DNA from: Neorhizobium sp. SHOUNA12A
Lineage (GTDB): Bacteria > Pseudomonadota > Alphaproteobacteria > Rhizobiales > Rhizobiaceae
DNA: 64,000 bases
Reading direction: 5' to 3'
Assembly: GCF_023006505.1 (NCBI RefSeq)
Contig: NZ_JALBGV010000003.1
Location: forward strand, 122,479 to 186,478
Within the stretch, counting starts at the first letter, position 1. Each line of letters opens with the position of its first letter. The position numbers and the translations under genes were made by a program. The notes under the pieces are model-generated. The model saw nothing but the letters and a program-made list of their open reading frames with translations. It did no database searches and was not told the DNA's origin. This document shows, in pieces, positions 1-8,283 of the stretch.

Positions 1-564
1 GAGAGCTGGAAGACGGTTGCTGCCGGCGGCAACACCCCGCTGCATGAAAACCAGAAATGGGCCAAGGGCCAGATCGCCGGCACCTACCAGTGGGACAGCA
101 CCTACGGCAAGATCGCAACTCCGATGGAAAAGGGCCAGGAACTGGTGCCCGTCAAGCTGTTGACGATCGAGGGCGCCAAGACCGACGGCGTCTACCGCAA
201 GCCCTCCATGCTGTTCTCGATCTCCAGGAACAGCAAGGACCCGAAGGGCGCGGCCCAGGTGCTCAATTGCCTGCTCAACGATCCGGCAGCGGTCAAGATC
301 ATGGGCGCCACGCGCGGCATTCCCTCCAGCAAGGTAGCGCTCGATACGCTGACCAAGGAGGGCAAGATCAAACCGGTGCAGATCGAAGCCTACAAGCGGG
401 TGATGGAGCCGACCAGCCCCGGTGTCTCGCCGCTCAATGAGCATCCGCGCGTCACCGAAGTCTTCGACACCAATTTCGAAGCCTTCGCCTATGGCCAGCA
501 ATCCTCCAAGGATGCCGCGACCGAGATCATCGCCGGCATCAACCAGGCGCTGACGGGGATCTGA
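1..564 (+). CDS. Sugar ABC transporter substrate-binding protein, C-terminal part
   Basis: This is the C-terminal 187 codons of a family 1 periplasmic sugar-binding protein; the gene begins before the window. The reading frame is open from base 1. It contains the typical late-domain pattern of these proteins: the MLFSISRNSKDPKGAAQVLN helix, where the query protein lists a 'cluster of residues, lobe-2' region, and a closing helix of the DAATEIIAGINQAL type. It would capture an oligosaccharide in the periplasm and hand it to a permease pair encoded upstream. Its stop lies four bases before the GH28 start, so the two are cotranscribed. An oligogalacturonide or related pectin fragment is therefore the likely ligand; this is inferred from context, not from the sequence. 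Confidence 0.8.
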   Translation, partial: ESWKTVAAGGNTPLHENQKWAKGQIAGTYQWDSTYGKIATPMEKGQELVPVKLLTIEGAKTDGVYRKPSMLFSISRNSKDPKGAAQVLNCLLNDPAAVKIMGATRGIPSSKVALDTLTKEGKIKPVQIEAYKRVMEPTSPGVSPLNEHPRVTEVFDTNFEAFAYGQQSSKDAATEIIAGINQALTGI

Positions 565-568
565 GGAC

Positions 569-2083
569 GTGACGGACGTCGCCATCGAACTCCTGATCAC
601 CGGCCCCCGCAGCGCGACCTTCCGCGTCGATGCCGAAAGGCATCTCCACACGCGCAAGGAAGCGCTTGCCTGGCAGGTCCGGAGGCTCGATGGCGCGTTG
701 GCGGCCGAGGGGACGACGTCGAAGGTCGTCTTCACGGTCGCTTCCCTTGAGCCGGGCGCTGCCTATCACCTGCATGCAGGCGAAGCCCGGCTCGAATTTA
801 CCACACGGCAGGAAACGGCCCTGATCGACATCCGTGATTTCGGCGCCTCGACGGACGCACAGGACAACGCGCCGGCGATCCAGCGGGCCATCGCGGTGCT
901 CGCTCCCGGAGGCACGCTGAGAATACCGGCCGGGCACTGGCTGAGCGGTCCGATCTTCCTCAAGAGCGGCATGACCCTGCTCGTCGAAGAGGGTGTGGAA
1001 CTCGCGGCAATCGCGAGCAGGCAAGACTTCCCGATCCTGCCGGCGCGTCATGCGGATGGCCGCATTCTCGGCACATGGGAAGGCGTGGCAGAGCCCTGTT
1101 ACGCCAGCCTGATCAACGCGATCGATTGCCGGAACCTGCATCTTACCGGCACCGGCGTCATTGATGGCGGCGGTGATCGTGGCGACTGGTGGTCATGGCC
1201 GAAGGAGACCCGCCAGGGCGCCAGACGCCCCCGTACCGTCTTCCTTTCGGCCTGCGAAAACGTCACGCTTTCCGGCCTCACCATCCGCAACTCGCCGTCC
1301 TGGACGGTCCATCCGGTCCTCTGCAAGGGGCTTGTCGCGGCGGACCTGACGATCAAGAACGATCCGGATTCTCCGAATACCGACGGGTTCAACCCCGAAA
1401 GCAGCTCCGATATCCATCTTGTCGGCCTGCACATTTCGGTCGGCGACGACTGCATCGCACTGAAGGCCGGCAAACGCAGCCCGTTCGGCGGACCGGACCG
1501 CCCGACCGAGCATGTGCGGATCGAGAACTGCCTGATGGAACGCGGCCACGGTGCGGTCGTCATCGGCAGCGAGATGAGCGCCGGCATCAGCGACATCGCC
1601 ATCCGCAACTGTCACTTCAGGGGCACCGACCGCGGGCTGCGCATCAAGACGCGCAGGGGACGCGGCGGCACGGTCGCCGACATCCGGCTGACCGACAGCC
1701 TGATGGAGGACGTGGCGACCCCGGTCGCCGTCAATTCCTTCTATTTCTGCGATACCGACGGCCGGTCCGATTACGTCCAGTCCCGGTCGCCGCTGCCGGT
1801 CTCCACGGAAACACCGAGCATCAGCTCGATCACCGTGAAAAACGTCACCGTTTCAGGCGCGCGAACGGCCGCCGCCGTCTTCTACGGACTGCCGGAGGCG
1901 GCAATCCGGGACATTGCCTTCGAAAACTACTCCGTCTCCTTCGCGCCAGATGCCGAGGCCGAAGTGCCGGAAATGGCCTCTCTCCTCCTGCCGCTCCGGC
2001 ATGCCGGGATCATTGCGGAAAACGCCGTTTTCAGCCGCCTTGCGCGACTTTCTCCGGTTTCCATTCATCCAGCTCAAGACTGA
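569..2083 (+). CDS. GH28 polygalacturonase-type glycoside hydrolase
   Basis: 504 aa, GTG start placed by its four-base gap to the upstream binding-protein gene. It hydrolyses alpha-1,4-galacturonosyl bonds in pectin or oligogalacturonides. All four GH28 signature blocks are visible: NTDG at 270-273, GDD at 292-294 (the two catalytic Asp), GHG at 326-328 and RIK at 358-360, on a right-handed beta-helix pattern of repeated short strands. An N-terminal region of about 85 residues precedes the helix and resembles the fibronectin-like domain of exo-acting members. No signal peptide is visible, so it probably acts in the cytoplasm on imported oligomers. It is followed after six bases by GH105. Family assignment is certain; exo versus endo and exact substrate (homogalacturonan or rhamnogalacturonan) are inferred. 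Confidence 0.92.
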   Translation: MTDVAIELLITGPRSATFRVDAERHLHTRKEALAWQVRRLDGALAAEGTTSKVVFTVASLEPGAAYHLHAGEARLEFTTRQETALIDIRDFGASTDAQDNAPAIQRAIAVLAPGGTLRIPAGHWLSGPIFLKSGMTLLVEEGVELAAIASRQDFPILPARHADGRILGTWEGVAEPCYASLINAIDCRNLHLTGTGVIDGGGDRGDWWSWPKETRQGARRPRTVFLSACENVTLSGLTIRNSPSWTVHPVLCKGLVAADLTIKNDPDSPNTDGFNPESSSDIHLVGLHISVGDDCIALKAGKRSPFGGPDRPTEHVRIENCLMERGHGAVVIGSEMSAGISDIAIRNCHFRGTDRGLRIKTRRGRGGTVADIRLTDSLMEDVATPVAVNSFYFCDTDGRSDYVQSRSPLPVSTETPSISSITVKNVTVSGARTAAAVFYGLPEAAIRDIAFENYSVSFAPDAEAEVPEMASLLLPLRHAGIIAENAVFSRLARLSPVSIHPAQD

Positions 2084-2089
2084 AATCCG

Positions 2090-3235
2090 ATGCTTCAGGA
2101 CTATTTCGAGACTTACGCCCGCGATTACCAATATTACAAAGGCGGCGCCTGGTGTTACGAGGACGGCTGCCTCTATCGCGGCCTGATCGCGCTTTACGAG
2201 GCGACCGGCGAGCGCCCATGGCTGGATCATCTCATCCGGCTGGTGAGCGGCCAGATCGATGCGCAGGGCCGGCTTGTCGGCTACGAGATCGACGAGTTCA
2301 ACATCGACAACATCCTGCCGGGCCGTGCCCTTGTCTTTCTCCATCGGCTGACGGGAGAACCCCGTTGGCTCGACGCCGCCGCCCCGCTGGCGCGGCAGCT
2401 CGAAACGCATCCGCGCACCGGCAGCGACGTCTATTGGCACAAGCTGCGTTACCCGCATCAGATCTGGCTGGACGGGCTCTACATGGCGCTGCCCTTCAAG
2501 GTCGAATACGCCCGCGCAGCTTCCGAGCCCCAGATGGTCGAGGAGGCGCTTCGGCAGTTCACCACCGCGCTCGACCTCACCCATGACCGGCAGGCGGATC
2601 TTTATCGCCATGGTTACGACGAGGCCCGGCAACAGGCTTGGGCGGACGCCGAAAGCGGCCTTTCCCCGGCCCATTGGGCAAGATCGATCGGCTGGCTGGC
2701 GATGGCCTTCGTCGACATCATCGAAAACCTGTCCGCCGGCGCTGCGCGGCGGGAGTTGACCGACCGCGCCGCGGCACTGGCGTCCCGGATCATCGCTCTT
2801 CGTACTGCGGATCACCGCTGGCTGCAGGTGATCGACCGGCCGGACGAAGCGCAGAACTACCCGGAAAGCTCGGCGACCGCGATGTTCTCCTATTTCCTCC
2901 AGAAGCTCGCGCGGCTCGGCGGCCCGGCCGGTGTTTCCGAGGCCGGTCGGGCGAGCCTGCAATCGCTCGTCGCACAGGAACTGCGGCGGGATGCGGATGG
3001 ACGGCTCCGGCTCCATAACATCTGTTGCGTTGCGGGTCTCGGAGGCTTCAACGGCCGCTATCGCGACGGCACCGTCGGCTATTACCTCTCCGAGGAAATC
3101 CGCGCCGACGACATCAAGGGTGTCGGACCGATGATGATGGCCTATGCGGAAACGCTGCTAGACACGCAATCGATGATGCCCCAGGCTGCGCAGCCGGAGG
3201 ACCGGGTCGAGCTCACCGCCGTCGTCAAGCGATAG
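2090..3235 (+). CDS. GH105 unsaturated uronyl hydrolase (YteR/YesR type)
   Basis: 381 aa, near the usual length for GH105. These cytoplasmic alpha6/alpha6-barrel enzymes remove the unsaturated (4,5-ene) galacturonosyl residue left on pectin fragments by lyases. Supporting patterns are the DEFNIDNILPGRAL stretch, WHKLRYPHQIWLDGLYMALP with the putative general-acid Asp at residue 128, ARSIGWLAMAF, and the PESSATAMFSYFL block lining the -1 subsite. No signal peptide is present. It lies six bases after GH28 and would feed unsaturated galacturonate to KduI, encoded after the inserted cassette. The stop codon is only a few bases before the left inverted repeat of that cassette. Confidence 0.88.
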   Translation: MLQDYFETYARDYQYYKGGAWCYEDGCLYRGLIALYEATGERPWLDHLIRLVSGQIDAQGRLVGYEIDEFNIDNILPGRALVFLHRLTGEPRWLDAAAPLARQLETHPRTGSDVYWHKLRYPHQIWLDGLYMALPFKVEYARAASEPQMVEEALRQFTTALDLTHDRQADLYRHGYDEARQQAWADAESGLSPAHWARSIGWLAMAFVDIIENLSAGAARRELTDRAAALASRIIALRTADHRWLQVIDRPDEAQNYPESSATAMFSYFLQKLARLGGPAGVSEAGRASLQSLVAQELRRDADGRLRLHNICCVAGLGGFNGRYRDGTVGYYLSEEIRADDIKGVGPMMMAYAETLLDTQSMMPQAAQPEDRVELTAVVKR

Positions 3236-3242
3236 CAGCGCT

Positions 3243-3270
3243 GGGTAGTGTCTCAGATCGAACTTCTGCT
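3243..3270 (+). repeat. Left terminal inverted repeat of the cassette
   Basis: Begins GGGTAGTGTCTCAG and continues to GAACTTC-T-GCT. It matches the reverse complement of 4094-4121 at 25 of 28 positions. The sequence ATCGAACTTC inside it also recurs in direct orientation at 4073-4082, just inside the right end. Confidence 0.85.
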
Positions 3271-3379
3271 ATGGGTGGGAAGCAAAACGCCCGCGTTGTC
3301 ACCAACTGCCGAAAGTGTGAAGCGCGCAACGGGCTCTCGCCCATTGTGGGAGTCTTTGTCTCGAGGGAGGAGCGCTACG

Positions 3380-3982
3380 ATGAGCACCGACAGGGACACT
3401 GTGCGGTCCTATGATGCGGTCGCGGCGGAGTACGCTGCTGACGCCGCGGCGATGCCCGAATGGGTCGCGACAGAGATCGATGCGTTCGTGACCGGGCTTG
3501 GTGGCTCGGGCAGGGTACTGGAGATCGGAAGCGGTGGCGGGCGAGACGCCCTTGCGCTTGAGAAGCGGGGGATTAGCGTCCGGCGCACCGACATTTCGAA
3601 CGGCTTCGTCGAACTGCTTCGCGAGAGTGGCTTCGAGGCCGATCTTTTGGACCCGCTGACCGACGACCTAGCCGACCCGCAGCGTCCCACCACCCCGTAT
3701 GACGGGATATGGGCCTGTGCCTGCCTGATTCACGTTGCGCGCGAAGATTTGCGGGTGGTGCTTGGACGGCTTGCCGAGGCGACCCGGACCGGTGGCCGGC
3801 TGCACGCCTCGGTTAGAGAGGGTGATGGCGAGGATGTGTCCACACACGGCAGCGCTGCAGCGCCTCGGCGCTACGTCGAAACATACTGGCGCGAGCCTGC
3901 CTGCGATCCGCACTCACAGACGCTGGCTGGATCGTCAGCGACGTACGTCGATGCGTCGGAAGCCCCAATGATTGGTGGCTGA
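3380..3982 (+). CDS. Class I SAM-dependent methyltransferase, C-terminus frameshifted
   Basis: The start at 3380 is chosen because a strong GAGGGAGGAG ribosome site precedes it. The product has SAM motif I (VLEIGSGGGRDAL, from residue 46), an acidic post-I turn (RRTDIS) and the WACACLIHV motif, so it is a small-molecule class I methyltransferase. The current frame ends at 3982 after an atypical tail. From 3901 the next frame reads LRSALTDAGWIVSDVRR and then NDWWLSVRAVRA up to a stop at 4003-4005; this is the usual ending of the family (aromatic-rich WW near the end). One missing C in the GCC(C)TG at about 3898-3902 would restore a 208-residue protein. It is therefore either a recent pseudogene or a sequencing error. 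The gene is the sole passenger of the 3242-4122 cassette; its substrate is unknown. Confidence 0.75.
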   Translation: MSTDRDTVRSYDAVAAEYAADAAAMPEWVATEIDAFVTGLGGSGRVLEIGSGGGRDALALEKRGISVRRTDISNGFVELLRESGFEADLLDPLTDDLADPQRPTTPYDGIWACACLIHVAREDLRVVLGRLAEATRTGGRLHASVREGDGEDVSTHGSAAAPRRYVETYWREPACDPHSQTLAGSSATYVDASEAPMIGG

Positions 3983-4093
3983 GCGTTCGGGCGGTTCGGG
4001 CATGACGCACATAAAGTTCCAGGTCCGGATGGAAGCGGTGTACCGCGTCCGCACGGGACACCAACCCGGTTGGATCGAACTTCCCGGGTCGAA

Positions 4094-4121
4094 AGCCGAA
4101 GTTCAAACTGAGACACTACCC
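4094..4121 (-). repeat. Right terminal inverted repeat of the cassette
   Basis: Reverse complement reads GGGTAGTGTCTCAG, then GAACTTC-G-GCT, matching the left end 3243-3270. It lies outside the methyltransferase gene, about 90 bases after the restored stop codon. Confidence 0.85.
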
Positions 4122-4158
4122 CAGCGCCCTCGCGCCGAGAAACAGGAGAAAACAGACC

Positions 4159-5007
4159 ATGACGATCGATGTCCGGACGCGCCATGCCGTTCACTACAGC
4201 CAGTCGGAGCGCATGACGAGCGCGGAGCTGCGCGAAAACTTCGTGATTGAGGATCTCTTTGTCGCCGGGGCGCTGCAGGCCGTCTATACCCACTACGACC
4301 GCATGCTGGTGGCAGGTGTCACGCCGACACAGACAAGCCTCGGTGTCGGCAGCGAGCTGGCGAAACTTGTCGGCGCGGATTACCTCTTGGAACGCCGCGA
4401 GCTTGGCCTCATCAATATCGGCGGATCGGGTCGCGTCTTCGCCGATGGCCTGACTTACGCGCTCCAGCCGATGGACGGGCTCTATCTCGGCATGGGAACG
4501 AAGGAAATCTTGTTCGAGAGCGACAACCCGGCTGCGCCCGCGAAATTCTATATCAACGCTGCACCGGCGCACGCCACCTTACCCTCGCGGTTCGTCGGCA
4601 GCGCAGATGCGATCGAGAACAATCTCGGCGAGAGCGCCACATCGAACAAGCGCAAGCTCTACCAGTACCTGCATCCGAAGGTGCTGCCGACCTGCCAGCT
4701 GCTGATGGGGCTGACCCGGCTGGAGACCGGCAGCGTCTGGAACACCATGCCGGCGCATCTGCATGACCGGCGGATGGAAGCCTATCTTTATTTCGAAATC
4801 CCGGAAAATGCCTTCGTCGTTCACCTGATGGGCCGGCCGGCGGCGACAAACCATCTGATCATCCGCAATGAACAGGCCGTGCTCTCGCCGCCCTGGTCGA
4901 TCCATTGCGGTGCCGGCACCGGCGCCTACGCCTTCATCTGGAGCATGGCCGGTGACAACCAGTCCTTCACTGACATGGACATGGTGGATATGAAGAGCCT
5001 CAAATAG
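4159..5007 (+). CDS. kduI: 5-dehydro-4-deoxy-D-glucuronate isomerase KduI
   Basis: 282 aa, the normal KduI length. It converts 5-keto-4-deoxyuronate, the product of unsaturated galacturonate ring opening, to 2,5-diketo-3-deoxygluconate in the cytoplasm. The cupin-type metal site is visible in the NTMPAHLHDRRMEAYLYF block with its His-x-His and Glu, and in the downstream SIHCGAGTGAYAFIWSM. The N-terminal TRHAVHYSQSERM is a family hallmark. An AAACAGGAGAAAA ribosome site lies before the ATG. Partner kduD is not in the window. The gene probably belonged to the same transcript as GH28 and GH105 before the cassette at 3242-4122 was inserted. Confidence 0.95.
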   Translation: MTIDVRTRHAVHYSQSERMTSAELRENFVIEDLFVAGALQAVYTHYDRMLVAGVTPTQTSLGVGSELAKLVGADYLLERRELGLINIGGSGRVFADGLTYALQPMDGLYLGMGTKEILFESDNPAAPAKFYINAAPAHATLPSRFVGSADAIENNLGESATSNKRKLYQYLHPKVLPTCQLLMGLTRLETGSVWNTMPAHLHDRRMEAYLYFEIPENAFVVHLMGRPAATNHLIIRNEQAVLSPPWSIHCGAGTGAYAFIWSMAGDNQSFTDMDMVDMKSLK

Positions 5008-5049
5008 GCTCTCGAAATCGATCCGCCAGCGGAGCACCGATCTGCTCCG

Positions 5050-6099
5050 TCAGACGGACACGATGCGCGGCTCCTGCCGAGGTGCCGCGCGATCGCTTGG
5101 ATGCGCCGGCTCCTTGCACGGGCCGGTGGAGCGGCGCTCGATGATCCTCGATGCGACCTGGACCCTGCGGGCGGGGGTTCCCGGCTGGCGCGGGTTCTCG
5201 ATCCGCTCGAGCAGAAGCCGCAGGCCGACGGCTCCACATTCCTGGCCTTCCATGCGCACCGTCGTCAGCGCCGGCGAGATCTGCTTTGCCGGCGAAAAAT
5301 CGCCAAAACCAACCACCGAGACATCGTCGGGAATGCGATAGCCTTGGCCCAGGAGTTCGGAAACGACGGTGAGCGCCAAGCCGTCATGGGCGCAGAAGAA
5401 GGCGGTCGGCCGAGCACCTTTTTCCTTCAGTGCGCGATAGGTTTCTGCAAAACCGTTCTCCTCCTCGAACTGCAGGACGTGCAACGTGACATCCGGGTGA
5501 CGTTCGGCGATTTCGCGGGCTCCATAAAAGCGCTCGCGGCGGCCGCGATAACCGGGCGTGCCATGGACATAGGCGATGGAACGGTGACCGAGGTCCACCA
5601 GGTATTGGATCACCGCCTGTCCTGCCTCGTGGTCGGTGCCGGAGACCTGATCGGCATCTTCCAGCGGATCGACCCAGCCGAACCGGATGATCGGAGTGCC
5701 GGTCGCCATGGCGGCGCGGATCGCCTCGCGGTCGTGCGGTCCGACCAGCAACAGCCCGGCGCAGGTGCGCGCCAGTTCTTCAAGCTGGCCCTGGCTGTGG
5801 GTCCATAACATCCTGAGAGCCATGCCGAGCCTGTGCGCCTCTGCCTGGACGCCGTTCTGGATCTGCATGTGCAGCTCGCTATTGACCGGATCGAGGTCGT
5901 GAAACACCACCGCGATATCGCCCAGCGCGGTCTGGCTCGCGGGTTTGCTATAGCCGAGACGCAGGGCTGTTTCGCGGATCCGCTCGCGAGTTTCCTCGCT
6001 GACGCCGCTCTTGCCCGATAACGATCTGGATACCGCATATTTCGAAAGGCCGACCTCGCGCGCGATGGTCTGTAAGGTAACCCGCCCCCTGCTCTTCAT
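5050..6099 (-). CDS. LacI-family transcriptional regulator of the pectin/galactan genes
   Basis: 349 aa from the ATG at 6099 (GGGGATGGG precedes it); an upstream in-frame extension has no ribosome site. The N-terminal helix-turn-helix reads TLQTIAREVGLSKYAVSRSL, followed by a hinge helix and a periplasmic-binding-like sensor domain (GDIAVVFHDLDPVNSELHMQ; later PDDVSVVGFGDFSPAK and LTTVRM). It lies tail-to-tail with kduI and head-to-head with the binding-protein gene at 6271, so it is the natural repressor of the 6.3-17.4 kb transporter/hydrolase operon and perhaps of kduI. The effector is unknown; an imported oligosaccharide or its breakdown product is expected. Confidence 0.88.
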   Translation of the reverse strand: MKSRGRVTLQTIAREVGLSKYAVSRSLSGKSGVSEETRERIRETALRLGYSKPASQTALGDIAVVFHDLDPVNSELHMQIQNGVQAEAHRLGMALRMLWTHSQGQLEELARTCAGLLLVGPHDREAIRAAMATGTPIIRFGWVDPLEDADQVSGTDHEAGQAVIQYLVDLGHRSIAYVHGTPGYRGRRERFYGAREIAERHPDVTLHVLQFEEENGFAETYRALKEKGARPTAFFCAHDGLALTVVSELLGQGYRIPDDVSVVGFGDFSPAKQISPALTTVRMEGQECGAVGLRLLLERIENPRQPGTPARRVQVASRIIERRSTGPCKEPAHPSDRAAPRQEPRIVSV

Positions 6100-6142
6100 A
6101 ACCCATCCCCCTGCAGCTACCGTGTGGCTACACTGCTGCACT

Positions 6143-6159
6143 GCAAAACGCAATTTTGC
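6143..6159. promoter_or_regulatory. Inverted repeat between lacI and the transporter operon (candidate operator)
   Basis: GCAAAA, five bases, TTTTGC. It is the only clear symmetric site in the 170-bp divergent intergenic region, which must contain both promoters. LacI operators usually have a central CG and even symmetry; here the spacer is CGCAA, so the assignment to the neighbouring LacI protein is tentative. Confidence 0.35.
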
Positions 6160-6270
6160 CAAACAACGCTACATAACACTTTACCTAACAGTATTCGAAT
6201 GCAAACTTTTCGTTATCCACGCCCAAGGGAAATAATAGGTGACGGCGGGGACTGTGTGGAGGAGACACCC

Positions 6271-8196
6271 ATGATCAAGCTGAAACGTCGCGCGTTTCTG
6301 GCCGGGACTTCGGCCGTTTTGATTTTGCCGGCCCTGCCGGCCTTAGCCGTCGACTACAAGGAAGCAAGCCTTTTGAAGGACAAGGTCGCCAGCGGCGCCC
6401 TGCCCCCTATCAAGGACCGGCTGCCCGCCAACCCGCTTGTCATCAAGCCGGTCGAAAGCGTCGGGAAATACGGAGGCGACTGGAAGCTGGCGCTGGTCGG
6501 CGGCGGTTCGCTCTCCATGCTGTTCCGTTACCAGGCCTATGAACCGCTGCTGCGTTATACGCCGGACTGGTCCGGCGTGACGCTGAATGTCGCGGAAGCC
6601 TTCGAAGGCAACGCGGACTCGACCGTCTACACCATCCGCCTGCGCAAGGGCATGAAATGGTCGGACGGGCATCCCTACACCACGGCCGACGTCAAGTTCT
6701 GGTATGACACGGTGCTCACCGACAAGCGCGTCGCCGTCACCAGCCAGGGCCACTGGAAAACCGCTGGCAAGCCCGCCAAGCTGGAAGTAGTCGACGAGCA
6801 GACCTTCAAGGTCATCTTCGAAAAACCTAACGGTATGTTCCCGTTGCAGGTCGCATGGTCCAACCTGGACCACACCACCCGCTGCCCCAAACACTATCTC
6901 GAACAGTTCCATATCGACTACAATCCGAAGGCGGATGAGCTGGCCAAACAGCGCGGTTTCCAGAGCTGGATCGCCGCATTCCAGTCGGCCTCCGGCTTCC
7001 AGGACGACAACGCCTTCTTCCTCAATTCCTCGAAGAAGCCCTGCCTCAATGCCTGGATGTTCACGATCGCGCCGGGCGAAAACACCGAGCGGGTGGTGGC
7101 CGAGCGCAATCCCTACTATTGGAAGGTCGATACCGAGGGCAACCAGCTGCCTTATATGGACCGCATCGTCTACCAGATGGTGGCCGATCCGCAGGTACTG
7201 CTGTTGAAATGCATGCAGGGCGAAATCGACCTGATGGACCAGTATATCGCCACCCCCAACAACAAGTCGGTTCTCTACGACGCGCGCAAGCAGGGCGGCT
7301 ATGACTTCTACACGCTGACCTCGACCGAGGCCAACGTGATGAACTTCATCTTCAACCTCAACCACAATGACGAGACGAAACGAAAGCTCTTCCGCAACAA
7401 GAAGTTCCGCGCAGCGCTGTCGACGGCGCTCGACCGCCAGACCCTGATCGACGCAGTGCTTGTCGGCCAGGGCGCGCCCGCCCAGCCATCGATCAAGGAA
7501 GGCGATCCGCTTTATAACGAAGAGCTTGCCAAGCAGTTCACCGAGTACAGCGTCGACAAGGCCAATGCCATGCTCGACGAACTGATCCCGAAACGCGACA
7601 GCCAGAATTTCCGTCTCGACGAGAAGGGTCGGCGGCTGACGATCATCTTCGAGATCGACCAGGCACGCCCGATCTTCCTCGATCTCTTCCAGCTGGTCAT
7701 CCCGATGTTCCAGGCGGTCGGCATCGATGCGCAGATGCGCACCATGGACCGTTCCCTCTGGGAAACCCGCGTTCGCCAGGGCCGCGACTTCGACGCCACC
7801 GCACACCAGTTCGGCGCCAATGGCGGCGTCGCGGCGATGCTCGACCCGCGTTATTACGTGCCGACCGACAGCAATGCGATGTATGCCCCGGCCTGGCAGC
7901 TCTGGTATCTCGACCCGAAGAACGCCAATGCCGAGGAACCGCCGGAAGACACCAAGAAGCAGCTTGCGCTCTACGACAAGCTGAAGGCGACCTCGGATCA
8001 GGCAGGCCAGCGCGAGATCATGAAACAGCTCCTGCAGGGAGCCGCGGAAACCTTCTACGTGTTCGGCATTTCGCAGCCGCCGGACGGCTACGGCATCGTC
8101 AAGAACAACATGAAGAACATCACCAAGACCATGCCGAATTCGTTCGGCTGGCCGACCCCCGCCCCGACCATGCCGGAGCAGTTCTACAAGGTCTGA
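6271..8196 (+). CDS. Peptide/oligosaccharide-type ABC substrate-binding protein (family 5)
   Basis: 641 aa from the ATG at 6271, preceded by GTGGAGGAG. The N-terminus KRRAFLAGTSAVLILPALP with a twin arginine and an AxA cleavage site suggests Tat export. It has the SBP_bac_5 architecture: lobe I with YTIRLRKGMKWSDGHPYT, lobe II with the FNLNHNDETKRKLFRNKKFR block, and a C-terminal return to lobe I. At over 600 residues it belongs to the long subgroup that rhizobia often use for oligosaccharides rather than peptides. The genes that follow are a glycosidase, both permeases and the fused ATPase. A GC-rich stem-loop just after the stop probably favours accumulation of this part of the message. Confidence 0.88.
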   Translation: MIKLKRRAFLAGTSAVLILPALPALAVDYKEASLLKDKVASGALPPIKDRLPANPLVIKPVESVGKYGGDWKLALVGGGSLSMLFRYQAYEPLLRYTPDWSGVTLNVAEAFEGNADSTVYTIRLRKGMKWSDGHPYTTADVKFWYDTVLTDKRVAVTSQGHWKTAGKPAKLEVVDEQTFKVIFEKPNGMFPLQVAWSNLDHTTRCPKHYLEQFHIDYNPKADELAKQRGFQSWIAAFQSASGFQDDNAFFLNSSKKPCLNAWMFTIAPGENTERVVAERNPYYWKVDTEGNQLPYMDRIVYQMVADPQVLLLKCMQGEIDLMDQYIATPNNKSVLYDARKQGGYDFYTLTSTEANVMNFIFNLNHNDETKRKLFRNKKFRAALSTALDRQTLIDAVLVGQGAPAQPSIKEGDPLYNEELAKQFTEYSVDKANAMLDELIPKRDSQNFRLDEKGRRLTIIFEIDQARPIFLDLFQLVIPMFQAVGIDAQMRTMDRSLWETRVRQGRDFDATAHQFGANGGVAAMLDPRYYVPTDSNAMYAPAWQLWYLDPKNANAEEPPEDTKKQLALYDKLKATSDQAGQREIMKQLLQGAAETFYVFGISQPPDGYGIVKNNMKNITKTMPNSFGWPTPAPTMPEQFYKV

Positions 8197-8223
8197 CGAC
8201 CTCGCACATTCCGATGTTTTCCG

Positions 8224-8249
8224 GGCGCCGGTCTCACCCGGCCGGCGCC
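8224..8249 (+). other. GC-rich stem-loop after the binding-protein gene
   Basis: GGCGCCGG, ten-base loop, CCGGCGCC: a perfect 8-bp stem 27 bases after the stop of the binding-protein gene. It lacks a T-run, so it fits an mRNA-stabilising or partial-termination hairpin, as is common between binding-protein and downstream transporter genes, rather than a full terminator. Confidence 0.55.
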
Positions 8250-8283
8250 GAGGGCACCCCTTTTCCGATGATTGGACGCTATC

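Larger units (their letters stand above)
3242..4122. mobile_element. Transposase-less cassette with 28-bp terminal inverted repeats carrying a methyltransferase
   Basis: An 881-bp segment bounded by near-perfect terminal inverted repeats (left 3243-3270, right 4094-4121; 25 of 28 positions match, starting GGGTAGTGTCTCAG on both ends). A short direct repeat, (C)AGCGC, lies just outside each end (3236-3241 and 4122-4127) and fits a target-site duplication, although AGCGCT is itself palindromic so this could also be an extension of the inverted repeat. No transposase is encoded; the only gene is a SAM methyltransferase. This is the structure of a non-autonomous mobile insertion cassette mobilised in trans. 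It splits what reads as one pectin operon: removing it would leave about 36 bases between GH105 and kduI. The parental IS family is not identified. Confidence 0.75.

Noticed and set aside
3248..3379. Upstream extension of the methyltransferase frame
   Set aside because: It runs through the left terminal inverted repeat and has no ribosome site; the strong site before 3380 fixes the start there.
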